This document shows, one piece after another, positions 36,906 to 46,964 of a stretch of 64,000 bases of DNA. A program made the position numbers and the translations under genes. Origin of the DNA: Rhodovarius crocodyli (GTDB taxonomy: Bacteria > Pseudomonadota > Alphaproteobacteria > Acetobacterales > Acetobacteraceae); assembly GCA_945901085.1 (NCBI GenBank), contig CAMDJV010000005.1:1-64000 (forward strand). The letters are read 5' to 3'. Each line of letters begins with the position of its first letter. The first letter of the stretch is position 1. The notes beneath the pieces are model-generated. The model had not been told where the DNA came from. It ran no database searches and was given only the letters and a program-made list of their open reading frames with translations.

Positions 36906-36941
36906 GATGCGTTGCGGCGGAAGCGCCGAAAACGCTGAATC
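36906..36941. repeat. Imperfect REP-like hairpin
   Basis: Nested arms GAT-GCGTT-gc-GGCG and CGCC-gaa-AACGC-tga-ATC surround a GAAG loop. It lies in the 285-base gap between the divergent transglutaminase frame and the AI-2E gene stop; the rest of that gap shows nothing recognisable. Architecture resembles the hairpin at 50797. Confidence 0.5.
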
Positions 36942-37086
36942 ACCCTCTCGACGACGGCCGCACCACGCGGCGCGAAGGCAGCGTGGTCCAAAGGTGGTGA
37001 CGTAACGCCCCAGCAGCGGTGGGGGTTGCGTTCAATATGCGTATTTCCAGGTGCGGCCCACATGGACCCGGCTGGGCCTGCCGGGC

Positions 37087-38205
37087 TCAGCCCGGCGGTG
37101 GGTCCCGATAGAGCGGGCTCTCGAGGTATCGCCGCAGCCAGAACCGGGTCAGCACGCCCAGCGCCGCCGCCATCGGCACCGCCAGCAGCACGCCGAGGAA
37201 GCCCAGCGCCACACCGCCGGCAAACAGCGCAAACACCACCCAGACGGGGTGCAACTCCACCCTATCCCCCAGCAGCCTGGGATAGAGCACATAGCCCTCG
37301 AGAATTTGCCCGGCCAGGAACACCGCAAGCACCAGCCCCGCCCCGCCCCAGGTGCCCCATTGGCCAACCGCCAGCATCAGCGCCGCCACAAAGCCGGTCA
37401 GCGAGCCGACATAGGGCACCAGCGAAATCGCGCCGGTGAAAAGCCCCACCATCACCCCCAACTCCAGCCCGATGGCGGTCAATGCAATGGCGTAGAACAG
37501 GCCCAGTACCAGGCAGCACAGCAATTGCCCGCGCAGCCACGCACCCAGGATGCGGTCGGTTTCGCCGGCGAGTTGCATGAGGGTGGGGGCGCTGCGCCGT
37601 GGCAGCCAATTCTCCAGCCGCTGCATGATGCCCGGCCAGTCGCGCAGCAGGTAGAAGGCCACCACCGGCGTGACCACGAGCAGGGTGAGAATATTGAACA
37701 AGGCGAGGCCACCGCCGATCAGCCTTGTGGCCGCGGTGCCGAGGAAACTCATCATTTGCCCCGCCTGGGAGACGACGAGTTCGCGCAGGCGGGCATCCAC
37801 CACCTCAGGCCCTGCCGCAGCCTCCAGGTCGAGCATGAGGTCGCGCACATTGCTGCCAATGGTCGCCACATAGGCGGGCAGGCGGGCCAGCAGCACGCCG
37901 ATCTGCGCCAGGATCAGCGGATAGAGCAGCAGCAGGCCCAAAAGTCCGATCAGGATCAGCACAAGGCAGAGCAGGGCGGCGGCCAGGCTGCGCGGTAAGC
38001 CGGCACGCGCCATGCGGGTCGCGGCGGGGTCCATGAAATAGGCGATGCAAGTGGCCAGCACGAAGGGCGTGAGAATGGCCGAGAACAGCCAAAGCACGGC
38101 AAAGACCGCGGCGATCAGACCCAACACCATCAACCGGTGCTGCAGCGGCGTGGCGGTGGGCAGGCTCAGCCCGGCACCGGGCGGCGCTTCCTCGAAATCC
38201 TTCAT
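37087..38205 (-). CDS. AI-2E family (PerM-like) transporter
   Basis: A 372-residue membrane protein with about eight hydrophobic segments and the large cytoplasmic/periplasmic loop typical of PerM/YdgG/TqsA proteins (about 75-170). The C-terminal half has GAISLVPYVGS and the loop LHPVWVVFALFAGG. Family members export quorum or sodium-linked solutes, but the substrate here cannot be assigned. It starts at ATG 38205, 4 bases inside the CDP-alcohol transferase stop. Confidence 0.88.
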   Translation of the reverse strand: MKDFEEAPPGAGLSLPTATPLQHRLMVLGLIAAVFAVLWLFSAILTPFVLATCIAYFMDPAATRMARAGLPRSLAAALLCLVLILIGLLGLLLLYPLILAQIGVLLARLPAYVATIGSNVRDLMLDLEAAAGPEVVDARLRELVVSQAGQMMSFLGTAATRLIGGGLALFNILTLLVVTPVVAFYLLRDWPGIMQRLENWLPRRSAPTLMQLAGETDRILGAWLRGQLLCCLVLGLFYAIALTAIGLELGVMVGLFTGAISLVPYVGSLTGFVAALMLAVGQWGTWGGAGLVLAVFLAGQILEGYVLYPRLLGDRVELHPVWVVFALFAGGVALGFLGVLLAVPMAAALGVLTRFWLRRYLESPLYRDPPPG

Positions 38206-38792
38206 GGCTGCTCCGTCAGCATGCGCCGGGCGCCCAGCGCATAGGCTAGGCCCGAGACAAAGGTGGTGCCCGCCGCCAGCCACACCAGCGCCGCCAGCAC
38301 GCCCTGCCCCGGCCAGCCAAAACCCGCCCCGCACAGCGCCGTCGCAGCCAGCGCGATCTGGGCGAAAGTGTTCAGCTTGGAGACCAGCAGCGGCGCGATG
38401 GGCGGACGCAGCCCCAGCAGCCATAACAGCCCGTAGCCGGCGATGATCATCACATCGCGCCCCACCACCAGCACCGCCAACCACACCGGCAGCAGGCCCA
38501 GCCAGGCCAGCAGCAGCATCACGCTGCTCAGCAGGGCCTTATCGGCTATCGGGTCCAGCAAAGCGCCCAATTCGCTCTCCAGGCCGAGGCGGCGGGCCAG
38601 AAACCCATCCACGCCATCCGAGATACCCGCGAGCAGGAAGATGATGAAGGCGAGGTCCAGCCGCTGGGCAAGCATCAGCCACACCGTCGCCGGCACGGCG
38701 AGGAGCCGTGCAAAGGTGATGATATTGGGCAGGGTGAAAACCCGCTCCCGGTCATGTCCATCACCCGCCGACAAGGCCCACCCGCCAGACAT
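38202..38792 (-). CDS. CDP-alcohol phosphatidyltransferase family protein
   Basis: A 196-residue inner-membrane enzyme. The family signature DGxxAR(x8)G(x3)D(x3)D is present as DGFLARRLGLESELGALLD followed by PIAD. About six hydrophobic segments. It may be a phosphatidylglycerophosphate synthase-like enzyme, but this is a second, non-canonical type, and substrate is uncertain. It overlaps the AI-2E gene (4 bases) and, at its start, the DUF2066 gene by 32 bases. Confidence 0.85.
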   Translation of the reverse strand: MSGGWALSAGDGHDRERVFTLPNIITFARLLAVPATVWLMLAQRLDLAFIIFLLAGISDGVDGFLARRLGLESELGALLDPIADKALLSSVMLLLAWLGLLPVWLAVLVVGRDVMIIAGYGLLWLLGLRPPIAPLLVSKLNTFAQIALAATALCGAGFGWPGQGVLAALVWLAAGTTFVSGLAYALGARRMLTEQP

Positions 38793-39408
38793 CGCCAGGC
38801 CGGGTGGGCGGGCTCAGCACCACGCCGCCGGCGATGAGGGCGCCTGGGGCATCACCCTGGGGCACTCGCAGCCCCAGGCGCAGCCGCGCGGCATCGGTGG
38901 AAATGGCGATGATATCGAGGCTGGCCACCGGCCCGGCATGCAGCACCTGGCGTTGCAGGCCCAGCCATTGCTGCAGGCTGCCGAAGCTGGCGCTGGCCTC
39001 GATGAAGCTGCTGGCCGGCTGTCCGGCTGGTGGCGCTGCCGCCAGGGGGTTGGCCGGGGCAGAGGGGCTGGCATTGCCGCCGCCATTGAACACCACCGTG
39101 ATCCGGCCGGTATAGCGGGTGGAGGTCACCCGCTCCTGCTCGATGATGATCGAGGCGATCATGGCCTCGATCTGCGCATCGCTTGCGGTGGCCCCGGGGG
39201 CGCCGGTCGCGGCGGACATCCGGGCATAGGCTTCGCGCCGGCCCTGGGCCAGGGCACGGTCGCGCGCCTGCACCGCATCGGCGGCGGTGGCCTCGACCAC
39301 GATGGAGGTTTGCCGCTGCGGGCTCTCCTGCGCCGCGAGCGGCGGCAGGGCAAGCAGCAGCGACGGTATCGCGCAGCGGAGCAGATGGCTAAAAGACCGG
39401 ATCGGCAT
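38761..39408 (-). CDS. DUF2066 exported protein
   Basis: A 215-residue protein with a signal peptide ([20 protein letters not shown], cleavage near LAAQ). The mature part follows the DUF2066 pattern: [16 protein letters not shown] near the start, later an ITVVFNGGG strand, then a less conserved C-terminal half. Function unknown. Start ATG 39408 is chosen for the signal peptide. DUF2066, CDP-alcohol transferase and AI-2E permease form one operon, divergent from purM. Confidence 0.8.
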   Translation of the reverse strand: MPIRSFSHLLRCAIPSLLLALPPLAAQESPQRQTSIVVEATAADAVQARDRALAQGRREAYARMSAATGAPGATASDAQIEAMIASIIIEQERVTSTRYTGRITVVFNGGGNASPSAPANPLAAAPPAGQPASSFIEASASFGSLQQWLGLQRQVLHAGPVASLDIIAISTDAARLRLGLRVPQGDAPGALIAGGVVLSPPTRPGDVWRVGLVGG

Positions 39409-39481
39409 GTGGAAACCTGGCTCGTTCATCCCATGCCATACCGTATCGGAGGTTGCCCTGACCAGTTCAAGCAAGATCGGC

Positions 39482-40516
39482 ATGACCTATGCCGAGGCGG
39501 GTGTTGATATCGAGGCCGGCGATGCGCTGGTGGATCGCATCAAACCGCTCGCCCGCAGCACCAACCGCCCCGGCGTAATGGGGGGCCTGGGCGGCTTTGG
39601 CGCCTTGTTCGACCTCAAGGCGGCCGGGTTTACCGACCCTGTACTGGTCAGCGCCACCGATGGCGTGGGTACCAAGCTGCGGCTGGCCATTGATGCCGGG
39701 GTGCATGACAGCGTGGGCATCGACCTGGTGGCGATGTGCGTGAATGACCTGGTGGTGCAGGGGGCGACACCGCTGTTCTTCCTGGACTATTTCGCCACGG
39801 GCGCGCTGGATGTGGCGCAGGCCGCCGCCGTGGTTGCCGGCATTGCCGAGGGCTGCCGCCAGGCCGGCTGCGCCCTGGTGGGCGGCGAGACGGCGGAAAT
39901 GCCGGGCATGTATCATGCCGGTGACTACGATCTGGCCGGTTTCTCGGTGGGGGCGGCCGAGCGTGGGGCGCTGCTGCCGCGGCCGGATGTGCAGGCGGGT
40001 GACGTGCTGCTGGGCCTGGCAAGCACGGGGGTGCATTCCAATGGTTTTTCCCTCGCGCGGCGGGTGCTGGCGGCGAGCGGGCTTGGCCTTGATGCGCCCT
40101 GCCCGTTTGGCCCGGGTAGGATGGGCGAGGCGCTGCTGACGCCCACAAAAATCTACGTGAAGTCGCTGCTGGCGCTGCACCACAAGGGCTTGCTGAAGGC
40201 TGCGGCGCATATCACCGGCGGCGGACTGCCCGGCAATCTGCCCCGCGTGCTGCCCGAGGGGGTGACGGCCATGGTGGATGGCTCGGCCTGGGTGGCGCCG
40301 CCGGTGTTTTCCTGGCTGGCACGGACCGGCAATATCGCCACTGAGGAAATGCTGCGGGTGTTCAATTGCGGCATCGGCATGGTGCTGGTGGTGGCGCCTG
40401 AGGCGGCGGATGCCGCCCTGGCCCTGCTGGCTGAGGCGGGCGAGAGCGCCATGCGCATCGGCCGGCTGGAGGCAGGCGCCCATGGCGTGGTGATGGAAAA
40501 GCCCCTGGCGCTGTGA
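39482..40516 (+). CDS. purM: Phosphoribosylformylglycinamidine cyclo-ligase
   Basis: PurM forms aminoimidazole ribotide from FGAM in purine synthesis. The 344-residue protein starts [13 protein letters not shown] and has the AIR-synthase motifs [22 protein letters not shown] and [11 protein letters not shown]. Length is normal. It couples with purN through a GTGA overlap. Confidence 0.97.
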   Translation: MTYAEAGVDIEAGDALVDRIKPLARSTNRPGVMGGLGGFGALFDLKAAGFTDPVLVSATDGVGTKLRLAIDAGVHDSVGIDLVAMCVNDLVVQGATPLFFLDYFATGALDVAQAAAVVAGIAEGCRQAGCALVGGETAEMPGMYHAGDYDLAGFSVGAAERGALLPRPDVQAGDVLLGLASTGVHSNGFSLARRVLAASGLGLDAPCPFGPGRMGEALLTPTKIYVKSLLALHHKGLLKAAAHITGGGLPGNLPRVLPEGVTAMVDGSAWVAPPVFSWLARTGNIATEEMLRVFNCGIGMVLVVAPEAADAALALLAEAGESAMRIGRLEAGAHGVVMEKPLAL

Positions 40517-41118
40517 GGACGGCCATTCTGATCTCCGGCCGGGGCAGCAATATGGTCTCGCTGCTGGCCGCCATGGCGGCACCTGGCTATCCCGCCCGGC
40601 CGGTGCTGGTGCTGAGCAACCGCGAAAATGCCGGTGGGCTGGCCCTGACCGGCAGCGTGCCAACCGCCGTGGTGACCAGCCGGGGCCGGGAGCGCGAGGC
40701 CTTCGAGGCCGAGTTGGACCGCGTGCTCGTCGCGCATGGGGTGGAGTTCATCGCCCTGGCCGGCTTCATGCGGGTGCTGGGCGAGGGTTTCGTGCGGCGC
40801 TGGCAGGGGAAGATGATCAATATCCACCCCAGCCTGCTGCCCAGTTTTCGTGGCCTGGACACCCATGCCCGGGCGCTGGCGGCTGGTGTGCGGCTGCATG
40901 GCTGCAGCGTGCATTGGGTAAGCCCCGGGGTGGATGAGGGCGCCATCATCGCCCAGGCCGCCGTGCCGGTGCTGCCGGCCGATGACGAGGCGGCGCTGGC
41001 GGCGCGGGTGCTGGCGCAGGAGCACAGCCTCTATCCGGCGGCTTTGGCGATGGTGACGGGTGGGCAGCCCATGCTCCCCGGCGGCGACGGCGCGCTGGCC
41101 TGCGGTTGGGCGCCATAA
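40513..41118 (+). CDS. purN: Phosphoribosylglycinamide formyltransferase
   Basis: PurN transfers the formyl group from 10-formyl-tetrahydrofolate to GAR. The 201-residue protein starts at GTG 40513 and has the N-terminal RGSNM loop, the catalytic Asn-His pair in [12 protein letters not shown], and the Asp of VDEGAIIAQ. It follows purM with a 4-base overlap. Confidence 0.97.
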   Translation: MRTAILISGRGSNMVSLLAAMAAPGYPARPVLVLSNRENAGGLALTGSVPTAVVTSRGREREAFEAELDRVLVAHGVEFIALAGFMRVLGEGFVRRWQGKMINIHPSLLPSFRGLDTHARALAAGVRLHGCSVHWVSPGVDEGAIIAQAAVPVLPADDEAALAARVLAQEHSLYPAALAMVTGGQPMLPGGDGALACGWAP

Positions 41119-41182
41119 AGGGTCACTGGACGGAGGCCGCCGGTCTTTCTATTCATGGGGGAGAACGAGGAAAGGTTGACCC

Positions 41183-41338
41183 ATGGCCGAAAAAGCCAGC
41201 TATGAATTCGTCGAAGTGAAGTCGGCCGATATCCTGGCCGAGCGCCAGAGCCTTTGGGCCGGTTTCACCAATGCAACCAAATACTCGATCATCGCCGTCG
41301 TGGCGCTGCTCGTGCTGATGTTCCTGTTTCTGGTGTGA
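41183..41338 (+). CDS. aa3-type cytochrome c oxidase subunit IV
   Basis: A 51-residue protein: polar N-terminus (MAEKASYEFVEVKSADI), then a single transmembrane helix (about 32-51) after WAGFTNATKYS. It matches the bacterial COX4_pro_2 family that associates with aa3 oxidase. RBS GAGGAAAGG precedes ATG 41183. The other oxidase subunits are not in the window. A structured repeat follows. Confidence 0.88.
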   Translation: MAEKASYEFVEVKSADILAERQSLWAGFTNATKYSIIAVVALLVLMFLFLV

Positions 41339-41380
41339 GACCAGCGGGCAGGCCTCAGCAGGCTGCTGACACACTCTGAT

Positions 41381-41536
41381 TGCGGAGGAAAAGAGCGAAA
41401 GCGGCTTTGCCCTTTCGCGCTCTCCCGCCAGGAAAATGATTTCCCTGGACCTTTGAAAGTTATTGAAATCGATAATCTAACGAAGGTGCAGGAAACTAAT
41501 TTTCCTGCTGGGGTGCTCGAGGGGCAAAGCCCCTCG
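41381..41536. repeat. Structured intergenic repeat, copy 2
   Basis: Same ends as copy 1 at 32490: it starts TGCGGAGGAAAAG and ends with GAGGGGC-AAA-GCCCCTC, with the shared CGCTCTCCCGCCAGG and CCTGCTGGGGTGCTC blocks. Its inner part is longer and different. It holds two more palindromes (around 41428-41448 and 41488-41508). An outer pairing AGAGCGAAAG with CTTTCGCGCTCT is possible. It sits between the convergent oxidase subunit gene and tyrC. Confidence 0.8.
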
Positions 41537-41567
41537 ACCTTGTCTCCCCTCGCCTTTCAGCAGCCCG

Positions 41568-42446
41568 CTAGGCCTGTTTCCGCTCAATCAGCCCGCGGCG
41601 GATCGATCGGCCGCGGCTGATCCGGTCCTCGATGAACTCCGTCTCGCCATAGCGCACCGCGCGGCCGAGCGCATGGGCATCCTCGGTGAAGCGCGCCAGC
41701 ATTTCCAGCAGCGCCTCGCGGTTGTTGAGGAAGACATCGCGCCACATCGCCACATCGCTCGCGGCAATGCGGGTGAAGTCACGAAAGCCCGAGGCGGCGA
41801 ATTTCAGCACCGCCTCGCGGGTTTCCTCGGCCAGGTCATCGGCCGTGCCGCAAATGGTGAAGGCGATGAGATGCGGCAAATGGGAGACCATGGCCACCAC
41901 CTTGTCATGGGTGGCGACATCCATGGTCTCGACCAGCGAGCCCGCGGCCTCCCACAGGGCGCGCACCTTCGCCACCGCCTCGGCCGGCACGCCCTCCAGC
42001 GGGGTGATGATGCAATAACGGCCCTCAAACAGCGTGGCGAAGCCGGAATCGGGGCCGGAATGCTCGGTGCCGGCCATGGGGTGGGCGGGCACCAGATGCA
42101 CGCCTCGCGGCAGCAGCGGCGAAAGGTCGCGCACCACTGAGCCCTTGGTGGAGCCGGCATCGGTGAGGATGCAGCCCTCCGCCAGATGCGGCGCGATCTG
42201 CGCCATCACCGCGCCATAGGCACCAACCGGGATGCACAGGATCACCCCATCCGCACCGCGCACCGCTTCAGCCAGGCTATCGGCCACCTCATCGACAAAA
42301 CGCAATTCGCGCACGCGGGCGCGGGAGGCTTCGGAGGCGGCAAAGCTGACGACATGCCGGGCAATGCCGCCCCTCTCCCGCGCCATGCGGGCGATGGAAC
42401 CGCCGATCAGCCCCGGCCCGATGATGCAGAGGCGTTCAAACAGCAT
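41568..42446 (-). CDS. tyrC: Prephenate/arogenate dehydrogenase
   Basis: A 292-residue NAD(P)-dependent dehydrogenase of tyrosine synthesis. The Rossmann motif is [12 protein letters not shown] at 8-19, and the catalytic histidine region is [11 protein letters not shown]. There is no chorismate mutase or ACT part. Start ATG 42446 fits the family; it lies 11 bases inside the hisC end. Cyclohexadienyl (arogenate or prephenate) preference cannot be told. Confidence 0.92.
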   Translation of the reverse strand: MLFERLCIIGPGLIGGSIARMARERGGIARHVVSFAASEASRARVRELRFVDEVADSLAEAVRGADGVILCIPVGAYGAVMAQIAPHLAEGCILTDAGSTKGSVVRDLSPLLPRGVHLVPAHPMAGTEHSGPDSGFATLFEGRYCIITPLEGVPAEAVAKVRALWEAAGSLVETMDVATHDKVVAMVSHLPHLIAFTICGTADDLAEETREAVLKFAASGFRDFTRIAASDVAMWRDVFLNNREALLEMLARFTEDAHALGRAVRYGETEFIEDRISRGRSIRRGLIERKQA

Positions 42447-43524
42447 GCATGAAGGCGCTGAGCGTATCCGCCACCAGGTTGCATTCCTCGCCGGTGCCAA
42501 CCGTGATGCGCAGGCAATGCGGCAGGCCGTAGCCGCCCATGCCGCGCACGATCACCCCGCGCGCCTTCAGCGCGGCATCGGCGGCCTTGGCACGTTCGGC
42601 GGTGGTGAAATCGGCCAGCAGGAAATTGCCCTCGCTGGGCCAGATCCTGATCCCCGCCGCTTCCAGCGCCGCTGCCAGCCTGGCCCGCCATTCGGTGTTG
42701 TGGGCGATGCTTTTTTCCACCCAGCCCGGCTCGGCCAGCGCCGCCACGGCGGCGGCCTGGGCGGCGATATTCACATTGAAGGGGCCACGGATGCGGTTGA
42801 TGATGTCGGCGATATGGGCCGGGAAGTAGCCCCAGCCCACCCGCATGCCACCCAGGCCGAAGATTTTCGAGAATGTGCGGGTCATCACCGTGTTCGGCGC
42901 GCTGTCCACCATGGCGGCGCCGGCATCATAGGTCGGGTCGGTAACGTATTCGGCATAGGCGGCGTCGAGCACCAGCATCACGTCATCGCGCAGGCCGGCG
43001 CGCAGGCGGGCAACTTCGCTCTGCGGCAGCAGGTAGCCGGTGGGGTTATTCGGGTTGGCCAGGCAGAGCATGCGGGTGCGCGGGCCAACAGCCGCCAGCA
43101 TGGCATCCACATCGGGCTTGAGGTCGCGCTCGGGCACCTTGATGACCTGGCAGCCGGCATAGCGGCCGGTGATGTCATACATGGTGAAGCCATGGGCGGA
43201 CATGATCAGCTCCGTCCCCTCGCCACCATAGCTCATGATGAGGTGGAGCAAAATCTCATCGCTGCCCGCGCCGCAGATGATGCGCGCAGGGTCAAGGCCA
43301 AAGCGGGCGCCGATCGCCTCACGCAGTTCGGTGCTGCCGCCATCGGGGTAGCGGTGCAACTCGGCGGCGGTTTCGATAAAGGCGGCCATGGCGCCGGGCG
43401 GCGGGCCAAAGGCGCCCTCATTCGAGCTGAGTTTGGTGATCCGGTTCACGCCGGCAACCTTGCTGGCACCCGGGGCATAGGGCTCGATGGTCAGGATGGT
43501 CGGGCGGGGCAGCATGGCGTTCAT
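42436..43524 (-). CDS. hisC: Histidinol-phosphate aminotransferase
   Basis: A 362-residue fold-type I PLP enzyme. The Schiff-base lysine is in [14 protein letters not shown], with the phosphate-binding Arg in [19 protein letters not shown] and the C-terminal [10 protein letters not shown] are typical. In this tyrC-hisC-chorismate mutase operon it probably also serves as an aromatic aminotransferase, as described for HisC homologues. It overlaps the chorismate mutase stop by 4 bases and tyrC by 11. Confidence 0.93.
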   Translation of the reverse strand: MNAMLPRPTILTIEPYAPGASKVAGVNRITKLSSNEGAFGPPPGAMAAFIETAAELHRYPDGGSTELREAIGARFGLDPARIICGAGSDEILLHLIMSYGGEGTELIMSAHGFTMYDITGRYAGCQVIKVPERDLKPDVDAMLAAVGPRTRMLCLANPNNPTGYLLPQSEVARLRAGLRDDVMLVLDAAYAEYVTDPTYDAGAAMVDSAPNTVMTRTFSKIFGLGGMRVGWGYFPAHIADIINRIRGPFNVNIAAQAAAVAALAEPGWVEKSIAHNTEWRARLAAALEAAGIRIWPSEGNFLLADFTTAERAKAADAALKARGVIVRGMGGYGLPHCLRITVGTGEECNLVADTLSAFMHAV

Positions 43525-44330
43525 CCGGAAAAACCTCTCAGCGGCGCGGCATAGGCGCCCAGCATGCGGGCACGGTCGAAGGGCAGGGCGGCGAGGCGCG
43601 GGTCGCCGGGCATGATCAGCCCATCGGCCTCCATCAGGAAGCGGGAAATGCCCGGCGCGCGGCGCACCAGCACCAGCCGCGCGGTGATGCCCGCGGCGGT
43701 CAGGCTGGCCAGCAATTGCCCGCGCGACTGCTCGCTATCGGATTCGAGCAGCAGCAGGGAGCGATCTTCGGCCGAAGGGTCGGGCGCGCCGGGGGCAACC
43801 ACCAGGGCATCGGCCTCGGCCTCACCCTCGGTGAAGAAGGGCAGCCGGGCGACCACGGAAAGCTGCGGCGCGTTGAGCGCCGGCCACCATTCCATCTCCG
43901 GCGCATCGGCATCCTCAGGGAAGGGCAGCACCGCCACCGAGGCCTCACCGCGGGTGACGGCGGCCAGGGCGCGGGCGGGGGTGGGGTGGGTGCGGGCTGC
44001 CGTCAGGGCGCCAAAATGCTCGGCCACCAACCGCGCCATCGCGGCGTCACGCGCATAAACCGCCACCGAGAAGCCCCCCTGCTGGTGGATGGAGGCGGCG
44101 AAAAGCTCACGCCAAAGCCGCACCAGGGCGCCACGGGGCAGCGGGCCGGCGTGGCGGGCGAGCAGCCGGCGCAGGATATCGGCCTCCCGCCCCGGGCGGA
44201 GGATGGTGCTGCCGGCTTTCGCCCGGCTGGCGGCAAGCGAGGCCACAATGCCCGACCGCTGCATCAGCAGGTCATGCATGGAATCGTCGATCGCATCGAG
44301 CTGGGCCCGGACGGCGCTGAGGGTATTCAT
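43521..44330 (-). CDS. Chorismate mutase fused to a reduced prephenate-dehydratase-like region
   Basis: A 269-residue protein. Residues 1-85 are an AroQ-type chorismate mutase helix bundle ([20 protein letters not shown]). The rest (86-269) looks like a shrunken prephenate dehydratase plus ACT-like tail: [15 protein letters not shown] and [10 protein letters not shown] mirror strands of the dehydratase fold. The residues around the catalytic TRF motif read VARL here. It may be an inactive or regulatory P-protein derivative. It overlaps hisC by 4 bases and is divergent from metX, with 70 bases between. Confidence 0.75.
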   Translation of the reverse strand: MNTLSAVRAQLDAIDDSMHDLLMQRSGIVASLAASRAKAGSTILRPGREADILRRLLARHAGPLPRGALVRLWRELFAASIHQQGGFSVAVYARDAAMARLVAEHFGALTAARTHPTPARALAAVTRGEASVAVLPFPEDADAPEMEWWPALNAPQLSVVARLPFFTEGEAEADALVVAPGAPDPSAEDRSLLLLESDSEQSRGQLLASLTAAGITARLVLVRRAPGISRFLMEADGLIMPGDPRLAALPFDRARMLGAYAAPLRGFSG

Positions 44331-44400
44331 CACCAGCAGCAATAACCGCCATGCGAGCAAGGTTGAAGCCCCGGCAGGCTGGGCTTATGCGTTTGCTGTG

Positions 44401-45531
44401 ATGTCGCTGATCCAGCCCTTCCCCGAGGTCGACCACCAGCACGCCGTCTTCGCGGATGGGCTGATGCTGGATTGTGGCGTGCAATTGGCGCCGCTGACGG
44501 TGGCTTACCGCACTTATGGCCGGCTGAACGCCGCGCGCAGCAATGCCGTGCTGATCTGCCATGCGCTGACCGGCGACCAATATGTGGCGGAAACCCAGCC
44601 GCTTACCGGCAAGGGCGGCTGGTGGGCGAATTTGGTCGGGCCAGGGCTCGCGGTTGATACGGATCGGTTTTTCGTCATCTGCGCGAATGTGCTGGGCGGC
44701 TGCATGGGCAGCACCGGCCCGGCCGAGAAGCGCGCCGACGGCACGCCCTGGGGCACGGATTTCCCCACCATCACCATCCGCGACATGGTGCGCGCGCAAA
44801 AATTACTGGTGGACAGCTTCGGCATCGGGCGGCTGCTGGCGGTGATTGGCGGCTCGATGGGCGGCATGCAGGTGCTCGAATGGGCCGCCACCTTCCCCCA
44901 ATCCGTCTTTGCCGCGGCGCCGATTGCCTGCGCCTCGCATCATTCGGCGCAAAACATCGCCTTTCATGAGGTGGGAAGGGCGGCAATTCATTCCGACCCG
45001 GATTATTACGCCGGCCGCTATTGGGAGCAGGGGCGGATACCCGCCCAGGGGCTGGGGGTGGCGCGCATGGTGGCGCATATCACCTATCTCTCGGAGGAGG
45101 CGCTCACCCGCAAATTCGGCCGCAAGCTGCGCGGCGCCAATGCGGTGACCTTCCTTGAGGATGTCTTCGAGGTGCAAAGCTATCTGCGCTACCAGGGTTC
45201 CAGCTTCGTGCGGCGGTTTGACGCCAATTCCTATCTGACCATCACCCGGGCGATGGATTATTTCGACCTTTCGGCCGAGCACGGGTCACTGGCGCAGGCT
45301 TTCGCCAAGACGCCGACGCGGTTTTTCGTCGCCAGTTTTTCCTCCGACTGGCTGTTTCCCACCAGCGAAAGCCGGGCCCTGGTGCGGGCAATGAATGCCG
45401 CCGCCGCGCGGGTGAGCTTCGTTGAGATCAAATCGGACAAGGGCCATGACGCGTTTTTGCTCGATGAGCCGGAGTTTCATGCCGCACTCGGCGGGTTTGT
45501 CGCCGGCGCGGCCAAGGCTCTGGGTGTGTAA
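44401..45531 (+). CDS. metX: Homoserine O-acetyltransferase/O-succinyltransferase MetX
   Basis: MetX acylates homoserine in methionine synthesis. The 376-residue alpha/beta hydrolase-fold protein has [11 protein letters not shown], nucleophile Ser in [13 protein letters not shown], Asp in SSDWLFP, and His in KGHDAFLL. Acyl donor (acetyl or succinyl) is not certain from motifs. Its TAA overlaps metW by one base. Confidence 0.94.
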   Translation: MSLIQPFPEVDHQHAVFADGLMLDCGVQLAPLTVAYRTYGRLNAARSNAVLICHALTGDQYVAETQPLTGKGGWWANLVGPGLAVDTDRFFVICANVLGGCMGSTGPAEKRADGTPWGTDFPTITIRDMVRAQKLLVDSFGIGRLLAVIGGSMGGMQVLEWAATFPQSVFAAAPIACASHHSAQNIAFHEVGRAAIHSDPDYYAGRYWEQGRIPAQGLGVARMVAHITYLSEEALTRKFGRKLRGANAVTFLEDVFEVQSYLRYQGSSFVRRFDANSYLTITRAMDYFDLSAEHGSLAQAFAKTPTRFFVASFSSDWLFPTSESRALVRAMNAAAARVSFVEIKSDKGHDAFLLDEPEFHAALGGFVAGAAKALGV

Positions 45532-46166
45532 TGCCTGACACCACCATCCAATACGTCGCCAAAAACATGCGGGTTGATCTGCGGCTGATCGCCGAGATGA
45601 TCACCCCCGGCGCCCGCGTGCTCGATATCGGCTGTGGTGATGGCGCGCTGCTGGAATATCTGGCGCTGGCCAAGGGCGCCGATGCGCGGGGCATCGAAAT
45701 CGACATGGCCGAGGCCACCCGGGCGGTGGCAGCCGGGCTCGCGGTGATTCACGGCGATGCGGATAATGACCTGGCCTTCTACCCCGATGCGGCGTTTGAT
45801 TTCGTCATCCTCTCCCGCACCCTGCAGGCGGTGGAAAAACCGCGAGAGGTGCTGCGGCAGATGCTGCGCATTGGCCAGCACGCCATCGTCTCCTTCCCCA
45901 ATTTCGGCCATTGGGCGGTGCGCTGGCAATTGGCCTGGACCGGCCGGATGCCGATGACCAACACCTGGAATCGCGGCTGGTACGAAACCCCCAATATCCA
46001 CCCCTGCACCATTCGCGATTTCTTCGAACTTTGCGAGCGCGATGGCTTCGTGGTGGAGGAATGGCTCGCCGCCGATGATGACGGGTTGAAGTCGCCCTGG
46101 CGGCGTTCCGCCTGGCTGGCCAATCTGTTTGGTGAACAGGCATTATTCAAGCTTCGCCGTAAATAG
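45531..46166 (+). CDS. metW: Methionine biosynthesis protein MetW
   Basis: A 211-residue SAM-dependent methyltransferase-like protein, with motif I RVLDIGCGDGALLE, and SFPNFGHW and the C-terminal PNIHPCTIRDF typical of MetW. It is paired with metX as in many proteobacteria, where MetW is required for MetX activity. The start overlaps the metX stop (TAATG). Confidence 0.94.
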   Translation: MPDTTIQYVAKNMRVDLRLIAEMITPGARVLDIGCGDGALLEYLALAKGADARGIEIDMAEATRAVAAGLAVIHGDADNDLAFYPDAAFDFVILSRTLQAVEKPREVLRQMLRIGQHAIVSFPNFGHWAVRWQLAWTGRMPMTNTWNRGWYETPNIHPCTIRDFFELCERDGFVVEEWLAADDDGLKSPWRRSAWLANLFGEQALFKLRRK

Positions 46167-46225
46167 GCCCTTGATACTGCACTGCGATGCGTGCAACCGA
46201 CACCCTTCCAGCAAGGGGCAAGAAA

Positions 46226-46948
46226 ATGGCACGTTTGGCTTTGGTGACGGGTGGGCAGCGCGGCATTGGCGCTGCAATCAGCGAGGCGCTGCAGGCCGCC
46301 GGCCGCAAGGTGGTTGCCAGCTACGCCGGCAATGACGCCGCAGCCGCCGCCTTCACCGAGCGCACCGGCATTCCTTGCTATAAATTCGATGTGAGCGATT
46401 TCGCCGCCGTCACCGCCACCGTTGCGCAGATCGAGGCCGATCACGGCCCGATCGAGATTTTGGTCAACAATGCCGGCATCACCCGCGATGCGATGATGCG
46501 CAAGCTCTCCCGCCAGATGTGGGATGACGTGATCGATACCAATCTCGGCTCCTGCTACAACACCTGCAAGGCGGTGTGGGATGGCATGAGCGCCCGCAAA
46601 TTCGGCCGCATCGTCAATATCGGCTCGATCAACGGCCAGGCCGGGCAGCTCGGCCAGGTGAATTATGCCGCCGCCAAATCCGGCATCCATGGCTTCACCA
46701 AGGCGCTGGCGCAGGAAGGCGCGCGCAACCAGATCACGGTCAATGCCATTGCGCCGGGTTATGTCGATACCGAAATGGTTCGCGCCGTGCCCGCCGATGT
46801 GCTCGAGAAAATCATCGCCCGCATCCCGCGCGGCCGCCTGGGCACCGCCGAGGATATCGCCCGCGGCGTGGTCTTCCTCACCGCCGATGAGGCCGATTTC
46901 GTCACCGGCTCCACGCTCTCGATCAATGGCGGCCAGCATATGTACTAA
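46226..46948 (+). CDS. phaB: Acetoacetyl-CoA reductase
   Basis: A 240-residue short-chain dehydrogenase: NADP motif TGGQRGIGAA, NNAGITRDAMM, catalytic Ser, Tyr and Lys in IVNIGSIN and NYAAAKSG. The GQLGQVNYAAAKSGIHGFTKALA block is typical of PhaB, which makes 3-hydroxybutyryl-CoA for PHB. FabG is the alternative but context-free. Start ATG 46226; the frame is open 13 codons upstream. No phaA or phaC in the window. Confidence 0.88.
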   Translation: MARLALVTGGQRGIGAAISEALQAAGRKVVASYAGNDAAAAAFTERTGIPCYKFDVSDFAAVTATVAQIEADHGPIEILVNNAGITRDAMMRKLSRQMWDDVIDTNLGSCYNTCKAVWDGMSARKFGRIVNIGSINGQAGQLGQVNYAAAKSGIHGFTKALAQEGARNQITVNAIAPGYVDTEMVRAVPADVLEKIIARIPRGRLGTAEDIARGVVFLTADEADFVTGSTLSINGGQHMY

Positions 46949-46964
46949 GGCGGGCGAGGGCGCG

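Noticed and set aside
44331-44400. Possible SAM riboswitch or leader hairpin before metX (AAGCCC...GGGCTT)
   Set aside because: Only 70 bases, 6-base stem, and none of the conserved SAM-II, SAM-V or SAH elements visible.
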